Shown here piece after piece: positions 25,950 through 36,843 of a DNA stretch of 58,119 nt. Every line of letters starts with the position of its first letter. The stretch's first letter is position 1. The stretch comes from Phaeoceros laevis (lineage: Eukaryota; Anthocerotophyta; Anthocerotopsida; Notothyladales), in NCBI GenBank assembly GCA_049999765.1, contig JBNGIQ010009415.1, forward strand, positions 41,039 through 99,157, given 5' to 3'. The notes beneath the pieces were generated by a model. The model searched no databases, had not been told where the DNA came from, and worked only from the letters and a program-made list of their open reading frames with translations. Position numbers and translations under genes: made by a program.

Positions 25950-27300
25950 GTCCATACATACCTTCTTCTCTTTGCCCTTTATTGCATACATGAATATCTC
26001 CTCCTCAAGACGGTCGTGCAAGAAAGCCATCTTGATATTCATCATGTGTAAGTCAAGATCCTTGTGTGCAACCATAACAAAGATAGTACGTAGGGTAGAA
26101 AACTTAGCTATCGGAGAAAATGTCTCCTAGTAATCCTGAAAACCCCTCGCAACAAGCGAGCATAGTACTATTCCACACTCTTGTCGGCCTCGACTTTGGT
26201 CTTGAAGACCCACTTGCAAGCATATACCGTATGAGGGCAGCCACTCGATTAACAACTCCCACTGTATCCTGAATAAGATATGTTGTAGTAGATGCCTCAG
26301 GCTCAACCACACGTGGTTGATATCCTCGGTATGACGCAAGCTGGTGTTGCTTCTTCTGTGTGAACTGTCCATGTCCAGGTACCAATATTTATGGTGCTTA
26401 CCGACTGTGATCAGATCTCCTTGTCGAGGCAAGTCTTGCTCCCAGTGGACATGCCTTGAAACATTCCCTGTGGCAACGCTGTCCTCCATACCCTCCTGAG
26501 CCACAAGTGTGTCCAGCTCTCTGGACCCTTCATTGTCTCCCACTGTAGCTGTACTGTCAACAAGTGGGTTAACACTCATGCTATGTTGAAATTGGTCAAA
26601 GTGAGATGCTGACAGTTGAGATAAGCCGATCTCCGGGTGGTAGTATGCTGCGCATGGTGAAACTGGAAATTCCGCTTGCTCTTCAACAAGTGCTCGAGGG
26701 CAAGGCATATGTTGGTACTCATTCATCAAGCCTTCAATCAGACTAGCGCTTCTCATTGAAGGTTACACTCCTTGCGTATGAGACAGTTTGAGAGTCAGGC
26801 TCAAATCATTTTTCCAACCTCTTACTACCGAGGCGCCAAAGGAGGGCTGAGTCCTTTCCTAGCTGTTCAGTGGCAGTGGCCTTTGCTGTTGGTGCATCCT
26901 CTGTTTGGATGTCCAGGGCGTAAAGGCCATCCTGTACAATGCCTCTTGTTACTGCCTTACCTCCTAGTGTGATTATACAGCCATCCTCGTCAAAGCTCAT
27001 TCTTAAGTCATTGTCCTAGGATGCTTTAATCACTGACACAAGATTCATTCTCATGTTTGGTACATGGAGCACATCCAATAACTTGATGGTGCCTCCACGT
27101 TGGGTCCGCACCGTCATAGTGCCTTTACCTACAATCCTGCAGGTAATATGGCTCCCCAGCCTGACCTGTCCTGCCTTGGGTGTACTAAGGTAGCCTTCAA
27201 ATGCTCCTTTGTCATAGCATACATGGTCAGTTGCTCATGTATCCAGGAACCAAGTGCCAAGAGATATAGCCAAATCTGCAAGGCATACCATCGGTATGGT
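25950..27300 (-). pseudogene. Ty1/copia fragment: protease, pre-integrase, linker and RT start
   Basis: Minus strand, right to left. About 27290-27190 gives the protease region (Thr-Trp-Phe-Leu-Asp-Thr, then a stop where Gly is expected, then Ala-Thr-Asp-His) and continues through Leu-His-Val-Pro-Asn-Met-Arg. 27000-26806 holds the GAG-pre-integrase region (Phe-Asp-Glu-Asp-Gly-Cys-Ile-Ile, ending near Leu-Leu-Trp-Arg-Leu-Gly). The integrase core is deleted. 26756-26127 is the post-integrase linker, and 26220-25960 the start of RT (Glu-Thr-Phe-Ser-Pro-Ile-Ala-Lys). The RT palm is missing. No LTRs were found. Old and dead. Its right end meets the MULE-like pseudogene near 27350. Confidence 0.8.
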
Positions 27301-27349
27301 GGGTGATACCCATAAACCCTTTGAATTGCGGCTTTTGCCCTCTTCCCCA

Positions 27350-29427
27350 TTGCCCACTCTCATCTGTTGCCTCCATGACTTTGATCAACATATTCTAGAA
27401 GAACGTCCATGCTTGCACGTGCTCTCGCTCTTCATTTCACAAGTCGCTATAGTTTGCATTCGGCGATGCAGGTGGTCGTACACATGACAACCCAGAGTGA
27501 TCCATCTTTTTACACATCTGAATGTTCCGTCGAATTGCATCCAAGCATCCTCCAGCCTGCCTTTCGGCTGCATATCATTCACTAAAGACACTCCAGTCTT
27601 CAAACCTTTGGTGGACATTTTGAACACAGCAGCAATGTTTTGGTCCAGAGACTGCCCTGGCAACTGGATGTGATGGATGAACCGGTAGCGCACGTCATTC
27701 CGCAGTTTGAGCAGCCCTTCGTATCCTTCGTAACCTGAAGAGCTCTGTGCATTTCGGCTCGATAGGACCTCCTGCCGCATGACAGCCATGTTTGTGTATG
27801 GTGACATGACTTTCATTGCAACGCAAAACTCTTCAGTCGTCAGGTCTCCACCTTTTTTGCCATCTTCTCTCTGTTCACAGAACATCAGGCAAGTGTATGA
27901 GATAAAACAAACAGTGACACTAGAGGCACGGTTTCTTCCAATCTCAGGCAAGTTCAGACGCTATTCAGAACTACAGCCACGCCGTTAGGCGGCGTGCGTA
28001 TAACAATAAAAACGAGTTCTCCGAAAGTTAGCAGATTTTATGCACGCCGTTAGCCGGCGTGCACTTACCACAAAAAAAATCCAGGCTTCATCAAAAACTG
28101 CTAAAGATCACACGGCCTTAGGCGGTGTCACTATGAATATCAAATTATAAATACCTTCATTGTGATGAGCGGCCGAATGGCTTTCCATGCACTCTCATAT
28201 ACAACTTTTGCAGATGATGCTCCCTTCTGGATAATGGCTTCTTCTACAACCATTTGTTTGGCCATTTTCATTGGCTCACTTGTGGCTTTCGCATATACTG
28301 GATGGTTGTGTTCCCCCACATGAATGAATACCCTTCGGTGCCCTGGTTTCCGAACGTGGAACTCATACAACTTGGCCTTGCATTCCGTGACAAGTGTTGG
28401 CTGCTGGTTGCAATGTGTGCATACCAAATTTGTAATCACATCCCCCTCCTTCACCCCAATGGGTCTCCTATAAAGACCTGTGCTTTTGAATGGAATCTTG
28501 TTTCGGGTCATCCTACTCAGGAAGTATGCACACTCCTCGTTCTTGCATTCTAGCATTCCTTTGCAATGGAAAGCAGACTTCGCAAGGCCCTCCCATGCTT
28601 GTGGCAAGCCTTGTTTCTCTCTTTTCCACAGTCATATCCACCCTTGTACCCGGGGACGTTGCTCTCACCCTCTGGAACTGCCGGAAGTTGGTAAATGGTG
28701 TTTTGGTCGCACAATACAGGCAGCTCATTGACATCCTCCAACTTCAATGACTTCAACAGCGCTGGTTTTAATGACTTCTGTGGGCCTTCGGACAACAGTT
28801 TCTTCAGTATAGAGGACTCCAGCTCGGTACTGTCTGATTCGTATCCAGTGCCCATTCCCTTCTGCTCCTTCACCGCAACCTGCCCTTCCACCTCAGTACG
28901 TAAAGGTGTGCTCTCCATAATCTGGACATCGTCGTCTTCCAAGTTGAAGCGCCCAAATAGGTTTGTCAGTATTGCCTTGGCAGACAAGTCGGGGGGGATG
29001 CTTTTAAAGATGAAGCAGTCATCGTCCTTAGGCGGGTGCCCCTCTGGCGTTACGAAATCCGATCGATTGCAGTCTAGAACATTCCCACTGGCTTCTGGAG
29101 GTGTCTCAAAGACACTTTTTGTTTGCCATTCTTCAAGGGCTGGTGTTGCGCCAATGTGGTTGCCAAAAACTTCAAAGCTCTCACCCAATCCACATCTCTC
29201 CAGCACCCAAAAACTGCTTGTTGACTCCTCGTGAGGGTCCATGTTAGTCGAGGTCACCTGCCCATTCCCCTCCTCAGCAATGGACGCAATGATTAGTGAC
29301 GACTCCTCAAACTGGAGCCTCGTGCTCAAATGCTTGGAGTGGACAACAAGAGACCCATCACGATCAGCTTGGAACCTCAGCCAAACCTTTCTACACTCAC
29401 AATTGACGACGACGTACTCAGCAATGC
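27350..29427 (-). pseudogene. MULE-like transposase, truncated
   Basis: The minus-strand gene enters at a splice acceptor (TTGCAG) at 29428 and runs open to about 28600, where a one-frame shift leads into 28607-28155. That part holds a WRKY/GCM1/FLYWCH-like zinc module: Cys-x4-Cys early, Cys-x2-Cys, then His-Val-Gly-Glu-His-Asn-His. The donor AAG/GTATTT at 28155 and the acceptor at 27871 define a phase-0 intron. The next exon (27870 leftwards) has Met-Gln-Phe-Asp-Gly-Thr-Phe, matching the first catalytic Asp region of MULE transposases, then Thr-Cys-Glu-Met-Lys-Ser-Glu. After a shift and a TAG near 27400 the match ends at the copia fragment, so the rest of the catalytic triad is lost. The first coding exon was not identified. 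Confidence 0.6.
27978..28130. repeat. cluster of three GC hairpins in a transposase intron
   Basis: CACGCCGTTAGGCGGCGTG (27978-27996), an 8-bp stem GCACGCCG with TTAGC loop (28042-28062) and a less perfect copy around CACGGCCTTAGGCGGTG (about 28109-28130) sit 60 to 75 bp apart in otherwise AT-rich intron sequence (28154-27871). The same hairpin family occurs at 44006-44296. Confidence 0.85.
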
Positions 29428-29807
29428 CTGCAAGAAATAGTACACTGGGAAAAGCTTGAGAGGGCCAGAGCGGAGGGATGGACCAGAATAGCAGCCAGAA
29501 GACAGGGTGTGGTGGAAATGACCGTGCAGATGGTGGGACTACAAGAGAGGGGCAGTTTGAGGGACTTGAAGGTCTGCTAATGCTTCACTTATCTGCTAAG
29601 AAAGAAGGGCATGGCGGGATCCTTCGTTGATTTGAAACGTGGAGATGCCGTGCCGCACTTTTCAATAAAGCAGTCTCCAAATAGCGGTCCATTTATAAAG
29701 ACAGGTACAACCATCTTGGACTTTGAGCTCCTCTCACACTAGGTGGGCTCCCATCCATTATATTACAAAATTTGTGCTGACACATACAGCTATGATGGTA
29801 CTACCGT
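29428..29807. other. 5' flank of the MULE-like gene, no second gene
   Basis: Probably upstream intron or leader of the minus-strand transposase gene. The last 55 bp (29752-29806, with CATTATATTACA and GCTGACACATA) resemble 42080-42125 in the same orientation. Confidence 0.4.
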
Positions 29808-30085
29808 GGGGAGAGCTAGAACGACTGCGGACTGCGTGACTGCGCGACCCCGGGAAAAAAAAGTCCGGAAAAAGGCCGCGCACGGAAATGTCGCGATTAA
29901 AGTTGGCGAGATGACCGAACTTTCGGATTTAGGGTTCGAGAATACACGAGGGTTACCGGAGGCGACCGGAAGCTAAAAGCATCTGCATGTATGAATGCAA
30001 TGCATGGATGCATACGTTCATGCATGCATATATATGCATACACAAATGGTTGCATACAGGGGAAGGGCCTATCTAGCTCTGGCAA
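29808..30085 (+). repeat. long terminal inverted repeat, type A, left copy
   Basis: It starts GGGGAGAGCTAGAACGACTG, followed by repeated GACTGCG words, an A-run, and an inner part with GCATGCATATATATGCAT. The reverse complement of 41078-41351 matches it along its whole length with scattered differences. Such long ends are typical of foldback or MULE-type DNA elements. Confidence 0.85.
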
Positions 30086-30114
30086 AGTATTACAGAGAGA
30101 GGGAGGCGAGGAGG

Positions 30115-30890
30115 AGGTGTGGAGGCGTGTGGCCATTTCAGCTAGCGTGCTATACACCGTTGGATTTGCCTCACTGAGACGGTTCATTTGGTACCACTTG
30201 TGTGGCCTTCTTTCCCAGGCCGGCCACTGGCTTGGGACATGAGAAAAAAAACCGACTAAAAAACCAGGCTTCGCGGCCCAATTGTGGAGGCGTGCGGCCA
30301 TTTGAGGTAGCATGCTATACATCGTTAGACTTGCCTCACTGAGATGGTTCATTTGGTACCACTTGTGTGGCCTTCTTTCCCAGGCTTGGGACATGAGAAA
30401 AAAAACCGACTAAAAAACTAGGCTTCGCGGCCCAATTGTGGAGGCGTGCGGCCATTTGAGGTAGCATGCTATACACCGTTGGATTTGCCTCCCCGAGACA
30501 GTTTTTTTTGGTACCACTTGTGTGGCTTTCTTTCCCAGGCCGGCGGAGAAAGAACTCGACAAAAAACCAAGTGCTGCAACTTCGCGGCCCGATTGTGGAG
30601 GCGTGCGGCCATTTCAACTAGCATGCTACACACCATTGGATTTGCCTCGCCAAGATAGTTTGTTTGGTACCACTTGTGTGGACTTCTTTCCCATGTTGGC
30701 GGCCAGCATGGGACATGAGGGAAGAAATTGACTAAAACACCAAGTGCTGCAACTTCGCGGCCCGAATTGTGGAGGCGTGCGGCTATTTTAGCTAGCGTCC
30801 TATACATCGTTGGATTCTCCTTTCCGAAACAGTTCATTTGGTACCACTTGTGTGGACTTTTTTCCCAGGCCGGCGACATGAAGGAAGAAG
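30115..30890 (+). repeat. array 1 of a ~160-bp palindrome-bearing repeat (5 units)
   Basis: Units are marked by TTGGTACCACTTGTGTGG at about 30188, 30351, 30508, 30664 and 30836. Each has GGCGTGCGGCCATTT, GCTAGCGTGCTATACACC, the marker, TTTCCCAGGCCGGC and an A-rich stretch with TGACTAAAAA. Part of the units contain a GC palindrome built on CCCAGGCCGG. Non-coding. Confidence 0.9.
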
Positions 30891-30904
30891 GTCCCAAAAA
30901 CAGG

Positions 30905-31210
30905 AGTACTAGCAACAACTGTGTTCCGGGCGACTGCGCGACTGCATTTGCAGGCCGCCGCGCCGGCCAAAACTTTTTACCGGCAACGCAAATTTTTTTT
31001 CGAAATGAATGGGATGACCGGAACTGACCGGCAATGATGTCACGCGTCCGGTGATAGTGTAAAAGACATGCATGTGTGTAAAAGACTGCGGGCGGCAGGT
31101 TTGAGGAAACGAGCCTGATTCTCAAAGATGCCACGTGGCCCGGGAGGGACCCTAGACCCTGAACATCTGCATGGGGTCAGGTGTTTTTGGGCACAAAATC
31201 CATTTGAGGC
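30905..31210 (+). repeat. long terminal inverted repeat, type B, left copy
   Basis: From CAACAACTGTGTTCC through GCGACTGCGCGACTGC, AAAAGACTGCGGGCGGCAGG and GATGCCACGTGGCCCGGG to GGCACAAAATCCATTTGAGG. The reverse complement lies at about 41500-41845. It shares the GACTGCG words with type A. Confidence 0.8.
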
Positions 31211-32425
31211 TCCACAATCAGGCCGCAAAGCCTGGTTTTTAGTCGTTTTTTTTCTCATGTCCCTGGCCGGCGGCCGGCCTGGAAAAAAAAGGCCACACAA
31301 GTGGTACCAAACAAACCGTCTTGGCAAGGCAAATCGAAGGGTGTATAGCACGCTAGTTGAAATGGCCGCACGCCTCTACAATCGGGCCGTGAAGCCTGGT
31401 TTTTAGTCCGTTTTTTTTCTCATGTCCCAGGCCGGCGGCCGCTTGGGAAAAAAGGCCACACAAGTGGTACCAAACAAGCTGTCTCGGCAAGGCAAATCCA
31501 ATGGTGTATAGTACGCTAACTGAAATGGCCGCACGCCGCCACAATCGGGCCGCAAAGCCTGGTTTGTAGTCTTTTTTTTTCTCATGTCCGCGGCCGGCGG
31601 CCGGCCTGGAAAAGAAGGCCACACAAGTGGTACCAAACAAACCGTCTTGGCAAGGCAAATCCAATGGTGTATAGCACGCTAGTTGAAATGGCCGCACGCC
31701 TTTATAACCGGGCTGTGAAGCCTGGTTTTTAGTCAGTTTTTCTCTCATGTCTCAGGCCGGTGGCCGGCCTGGGAAAGAAGGCCACACAAGTGGTACCAAA
31801 CGAACCGTCTCGGCAAGGAAAATCCAACGGTGTATAGCACGCTAGCTGAAATGGCCGCACGCCTCCAAAATTGGGCTGCAAAGCTTGGTTTTTAGTCAGG
31901 TTTTTTTCTCATGTCTTAGGCCGGCTGCTGGCTTGGGAAAGAAGGCCACACAAGTGGTACTAAACGAACCTTCTTGGCAAGGCAAATCCAATGGTGTATA
32001 GCACACTAGCTGAAATGGCCGCACACCTCCACAATCGGGCCGCGAAGCCTAGTTTTTAGTCCGTTTTTATTCTCATGCGGCCGGCCTGGGAAAGAAGGCC
32101 ACAAAAGTGGTACCAAACAAACTGTCTTGGCAAGGTAAATCCAATGGTGTATAGCACGCTAGTTGAAATGGCCGCACACCTCCATAATCCGGCCGCGAAG
32201 TTGCAGCACCTGGTTGTTTAGTCAGTTTCTTTCTCATGTCCCAGGCATTGGCCTAGGAAAGAAGGCCACACAAATGGTACCAAACGAACCATCGCGGCGA
32301 GGCAAAGCGAACAGTGTATAGCACGCTAGTTGAAATGGCCGCATGCCATCACATTCAGACCATGAAGTTACAGCACTTAAGACCCTTGTCCGGCATTGTT
32401 TCCCAGGCCGGCGGCCGGCCTGGGA
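31211..32425 (-). repeat. array 2 of the same ~160-bp repeat, inverted (7 units)
   Basis: CCACACAAGTGGTACC-type markers recur at about 31293, 31452, 31618, 31783, 31946, 32098 and 32266, the reverse complement of arrays 1 and 3. Reading frames here are by-products of the repeat. Confidence 0.9.
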
Positions 32426-32744
32426 CATCGGACCTAGCCGAGGGTTTTTGGGACCATCTTATGGTTTCGGGAAGTGGTCTCGGGATGATTTATTTTTTCT
32501 CAAGGAATTGAGGCCGCTGGTCGGCCTGTCAACCCTTTGTGTATGCATATTTATGCATGCATGAACGCATGCATCCATACATGCAGATGCTTTCAGCTCA
32601 CAAACCAAAGTCCAAGGAGTTGGAAGAGGCATTTGGTAAGGAACGTAAACTAAGGACTTGGTGTGTGAACTACACTAAACCATTTGAATGCCTCTTCTAT
32701 GTCCTTATTTCAGGATGCTGGATAGCAAGGTCTGTCTCGGTGAG
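32426..32744 (-). repeat. truncated type A terminus and junction
   Basis: 32535-32602 matches only the inner part of the type A repeat (TGCATGCATGAACGCATGCA, then ATGCAGATGCTTTCAGCTC) and breaks off before the GACTGCG end. Unrelated sequence follows to 32744. Confidence 0.7.
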
Positions 32745-33320
32745 ACAAATCCACTTACAAATCAAGTCCTAGCAGACTACTATAGGCCCATTTAGCCGTT
32801 GGCAGCCAACCACGGTTGGAGACTCCAACCCAACAACGGTAAGAAACTCCAACCCAACCACATCACATCAACTTCTTCAAATAAATTCACATCACATCAC
32901 ACCACTGTTGGAGTCTTCAACCATTCTTTTCAGAGACATGGTCTTATGGGAAGGACGACCTTTTTGATGACCAGACTTTAATTCTTGAGTGGTTGTTTGA
33001 AACCTCAGATTTAAAAAATCTTGGAATGAGCTTAGAATGAGCTTGCATGAGAGAAACAATGAAGGTTCAATCCGGAGAGTTTCAATGTTCTTGATGTACA
33101 ACTATTTTGCTCTTGTATACTATTGTGTGCTCTTAGATGGACTAAAATTTGGAATGTTTGAGTGGTTGTTTGAAACCTAAGCTATTATGAAGCTTCAAGC
33201 TTAAGAATTACAACCCTAAACCTTAAACCTTAAACCCAAAACGGACCAAAAAACTGAGTGAGTAGAGGGTATTCAATTGGTCACTGGACTCCCCGGTTTA
33301 TAGGCCCATTTAACCGCTTG
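32745..33320 (+). repeat. ~600-bp direct repeat, left copy
   Basis: Matches 38708-39269 in the same orientation: TAGGCCCATTTAGCCG, TCACATCACATCACAC, GACATGGTCTTATGGGAAGG, TTTGAAACCT, GATGGACTAAAATTTGGAATG, and a CCCCGGTTTATAGGCC end. Each copy ends with the words that open the next, so this looks like two units of a longer tandem repeat split by the copia insertion. Confidence 0.85.
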
Positions 33321-33399
33321 TGGCATCCCTATTTACACTTCATAAATTTCTAGCTATATCCGGTCGGGTCTTCCATAGGACCAGTATAACGAATGATGG
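33321..33399. other. start of a further ~600-bp repeat unit, then unique sequence
   Basis: Begins like the opening of the ~600-bp unit (CATTTAACCGCTTG) but diverges before the copia LTR. Confidence 0.4.
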
Positions 33400-33828
33400 T
33401 GTCGACATTTTGTGGACCCTTAACGGGGCTGTTGTTGGCCGTTAGCGGTAGTTAATGTTTGCATTAGGATTTAGCGTAGGACAAGTAGGCGGAACGCGTG
33501 GAGGGAAGGACCTCATTGTTTGGATGCTGGATTTGAAGGCAGTAGTGAGATAGAGATACCGGCCTTTCTAGGGCACGGTTCGATAGCCAGGTTTAATTAG
33601 TTATTTAGGTAATTATTATTTAATTAATTACTTAGCGCATGGATATGAAACGCTGGAGCATTTCATATAAACCCCAACGCTTCATTCATGACGGTTGACC
33701 TTCACACCCTTGTGAAGGGTCACACCTGTCCACAGACTTGCCTTTTAAGGCACACAAGGCCACACGGCCATCATCTTGTTCTTTAATACATTCCAAGTTC
33801 TGCTACATGATCCTACAATCCTTTCGCA
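33400..33828 (+). repeat. 5' LTR of the copia element (probable)
   Basis: Starts TGTCGACATTTTGTGG and ends CTTTCGCA, directly before a perfect initiator-Met primer-binding site. A TATA-like TCATATAAACC lies about 170 bp before the end. The left boundary is inferred because the 3' LTR is not in view. Confidence 0.65.
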
Positions 33829-33840
33829 TGGTATCAGAGC
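33829..33840 (+). other. primer-binding site, tRNA-iMet
   Basis: TGGTATCAGAGC is a perfect match to the complement of the 3' end of plant initiator Met tRNA. Confidence 0.95.
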
Positions 33841-34023
33841 CATGAATTCTTAGGCGCCATTTGGTCACTGCGAGTTCTGGACAACCAAGGTCTGCATTAG
33901 AACCTTTTCCCATGTGAAATTCAGATCATTCATGGCAGCGCTAGGAATTGCACTGGCCAGACTAGGCATCGTAGCAGAAACATTCATGGCAGATACAATC
34001 TAGCATTATTACCAATAGTCGAC

Positions 34024-34676
34024 ATGCCGAGGCACAGGAATCGTGGTACACACATGCCTGCTGCTCAAGTTCATGCGCATTCCAGTGAAGAAGTCGCCGC
34101 ATTCAACCACGCAATCACTGAGGGTGTTGCTGAGCATCGTAGGTTGATAGATTACTTCTTAACTAATGCACCAAAGCCAGCGCCTACTCCTTGCACGAGT
34201 TCATCTTGCACACAGACGCAGTTAGGTCATAAAGATCTTTAATGCATTTAAGAAGTGAAGTCTGGGAAAAGTTAGAAAGAGCCAAGCACATTTCAAACGC
34301 TTCTTCTAAAAGACTCACAGATAGGGGGTCATCTTTGTGTTTTGAGTGTGCTGCATCTTATGATTCCTTTCCATCACCTAGTGATCAGTTGCTAGTTGAA
34401 CTCTACAACCTCATAAAATCAGTAGGCAGTCGCACAAGAGATCAATTGCGTGATCTTACCGACAGAATCATTGCCTATAGTAGACGGCTTGAATATCTTG
34501 CTAAACGCATTGATTGTTGTGCAACATCTCCACGACCTGCTACTCCTAAGTCCTGCCGTAAAGCAAGACGACGTCAAGGGGCATTTAGGGCATCTGTAAG
34601 CACACAAAGTGGTTTCAGCAAGAACTCGAGCAATGGGCAATGTGCCTCCAGCAGGAGGACTGCGTACCAGTTCTGA
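34024..34676 (+). CDS. leader ORFs upstream of copia Gag, unknown
   Basis: Two abutting frames, 34024-34242 and 34242-34676, precede Gag. The first holds a His/Ala-rich stretch with a helical segment. The second has an amphipathic Leu/Arg-rich helix and a basic Ser-rich tail. No domain is recognised. They may be a frameshifted extra N-terminal Gag domain or a decayed separate ORF. Most copia elements start Gag soon after the primer-binding site, so about 850 bp of leader is unusually long. Confidence 0.35.
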
Positions 34677-34692
34677 GGTTTGAAGGCCTCAG

Positions 34693-35979
34693 ATGTCACA
34701 TCGAGGACGTGGTAACTATACCGCACGTGGACGTGGTACTAGACGTGGTACTAGACGTGGAAGGGGTGCTGATAGAGGAGCTGGTCCTCACCTTGCTGAA
34801 GATCCCCTTGGTATTTCTGGTAATCCACAGCCGAGACGACGTGGACCACGTACACGGGCACAAAACCTTCAAGATCAACATGCCACAAGGGCAACCCTGT
34901 TAGCACATGCGTTAAGAGCCTCATTAGCTTCACAAGCTATCCACAATATGGCAGCTGCTCCAGTCACCCATAATACAACAGTTAACAATATAAAGATCGA
35001 TTTCAAGGAGAAGGATAGGTTTAGTGGTACTCAATATGACATATGGGCTTTGAGGGTACAAACCATCCTTAAGGAACATGATCTTTGGCCTATTGTAGAT
35101 GGGACTAAGACCAAGCCTGCACAGGGAACAGCTCAAGCAACCATAGATGCATGGGTCAAGCGAGACTTACGAGCTCTTGGCATCATTCAGTCTACTCTTG
35201 ATGGCTCTATGATGCATCACACTCAGGATGCTGATAATACAAAGGGAGTTTGGGACTCTTTGGCACAAATTTATAGAGTTACGAGTGGATCTTCTATGGT
35301 ATGTGCAACACGAGCATTCTATAACCTGAAAATGAAGGAACGTGATTCTGTAGAACAACATGTTATAAATTTTAGGACTCTAAGGTCAAAGGTCATGTCT
35401 AGTGGCACTCCAACCACTGAGATGAATGCCGCAGTAGCTCTACTTCTTTCGCTACCTAATAGCTATAGGACCTTTGTTAGTAATCATTCTACGCACTTGA
35501 GAAATATATCCCAAGCTACACCTGCAGGACAAGTACCTGCAGTTGCACTGTCAGATACCATTGGTGCCCTCCTGGAAGAGGAGTCCACCAGAATGTCCAG
35601 CAGGACTGGTAACTCCTCCAGGGGAGAGCCCTCAAACAGAGCCTTGTATGCAAACAAGGGCCCTCGAAGGCAGCCATTCCGTCAGCCTAGCACAGGACAG
35701 TATAATGCAAGTGCGAGTAACTCTAACAAACGAAGGCCTATTACATCTGCTATAGCTAAAAAGAAAGTGACTTGCAACTGGTGCCTCATCCTCGGGCACA
35801 GGGAGTCAGATTGCCGGAAGAAAAAGGCAAATGAACCTCGTCGCATTGCACCACCAGAAAGCAATGTGGCAGTAAGAAAGTCACCTACACTTCTTGCTGT
35901 TTATATGGTCTCCACTCCACAATTCAGACATGCGTGGTACTTGGATTCCGGTGCCTCGTCTCATATATGCCACACGTAA
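34693..35979 (+). CDS. copia Gag with Arg/Gly-rich N-terminus, and protease start
   Basis: 428 codons. Residues 1-50 are rich in Arg-Gly repeats (RGRGNY, RGRGTRRG), an RGG-like RNA-binding tail placed in front of Gag. Residues about 95-290 match the copia Gag core: Lys-Asp-Arg-Phe-Ser-Gly-Thr, Trp-Ala-Leu-Arg-Val, Trp-Asp-Ser-Leu. A CX2CX4HX4C knuckle (CNWCLILGHRESDC) lies near residue 358. The frame ends with the protease active site Leu-Asp-Ser-Gly-Ala-Ser-Ser-His and a TAA two codons later that looks like a changed Gln codon, after which the protease continues in frame. Confidence 0.9.
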   Translation: MSHRGRGNYTARGRGTRRGTRRGRGADRGAGPHLAEDPLGISGNPQPRRRGPRTRAQNLQDQHATRATLLAHALRASLASQAIHNMAAAPVTHNTTVNNIKIDFKEKDRFSGTQYDIWALRVQTILKEHDLWPIVDGTKTKPAQGTAQATIDAWVKRDLRALGIIQSTLDGSMMHHTQDADNTKGVWDSLAQIYRVTSGSSMVCATRAFYNLKMKERDSVEQHVINFRTLRSKVMSSGTPTTEMNAAVALLLSLPNSYRTFVSNHSTHLRNISQATPAGQVPAVALSDTIGALLEEESTRMSSRTGNSSRGEPSNRALYANKGPRRQPFRQPSTGQYNASASNSNKRRPITSAIAKKKVTCNWCLILGHRESDCRKKKANEPRRIAPPESNVAVRKSPTLLAVYMVSTPQFRHAWYLDSGASSHICHT

Positions 35980-36843
35980 TCTGCCTTCTCTTCCTACAGG
36001 AAAGTACCCAGAGGTCAGATTGTTCTATTAGGAGATGACCATGGACTGCCCATCGTGGGTATTGGATCAGTACCAGTTTTGCTTACCAGCGGGGATACCA
36101 TTGAGTTAGTTGAAGTACTTCAAGTACCAGCAATGGTAAAGAACTTGGTATCCGTTTACCTCTTGGACACACAACATATGTTGAGCACAGCATTTACTGG
36201 GGGCGAATGTCACATTACTGACCAACAGTCCAATGGGAAAGTTGTAGCCATCGGCACTCCTACACACAACTTATATCAGCTGGACATCCAGTACAAATTA
36301 TGCAGTCTAGCAGTTCACCTCACACAAGCGGAAGCTGCTGAGCGGGACACTATGTTGTGGCATTGCCGCTTAGGCCATACCAACTTTGATAAGTTAAAAA
36401 TCATGGCAAGCAGTAACATACTTTACCGCGAGAAGTTGATGTTAACCTTTGCTGACAAACAATTTTGTGAGGCTTGTGTCTATGGCAAGCATCACCGGGC
36501 ACCATACAAGGATAGTAATCCCATGCGTGCCACCAAGGTCCTTGAACTTGTTCATTTTGACATCTGTGGACCCATGTCCACTGTTTCTTTTGGAGGTGCA
36601 CGCTATTTTCTCTCCTTTATTGATGACTGGAGTAGATACATTGTGGTGTACCTGATCAAGCAAAAGAGTCAAGCATTAGAATGTTTTGAGGAGTATGTTA
36701 CCTATGTTGAACGCCATACTAGCGGGTTACTGAAAGTTCTAAGGAGTGATAATGGAGGAGAGTATACCTCAGATGCATTTGTTGCCTTCTCGTCAGTTGA
36801 CTACCCCGTACACTTCCTCTCAAAACCCAATAGCAGAGATTAG
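35980..36843 (+). pseudogene. copia protease end, pre-integrase and integrase N-part
   Basis: In frame with Gag past the TAA. The C-terminal half of the protease is followed by the His-Cys-Arg-Leu-Gly-His region and a CEACVYGKH zinc motif. The integrase core follows with Asp in His-Phe-Asp-Ile-Cys-Gly-Pro and the second Asp in Arg-Ser-Asp-Asn-Gly-Gly-Glu-Tyr. The frame then diverges within about 20 codons and stops; the last catalytic Glu is in the next frame. Confidence 0.88.

Noticed and set aside
29991-32564. Numerous 60-220-codon frames in the palindrome arrays
   Set aside because: They repeat with the ~160-bp unit on both strands and are by-products of the repeat.
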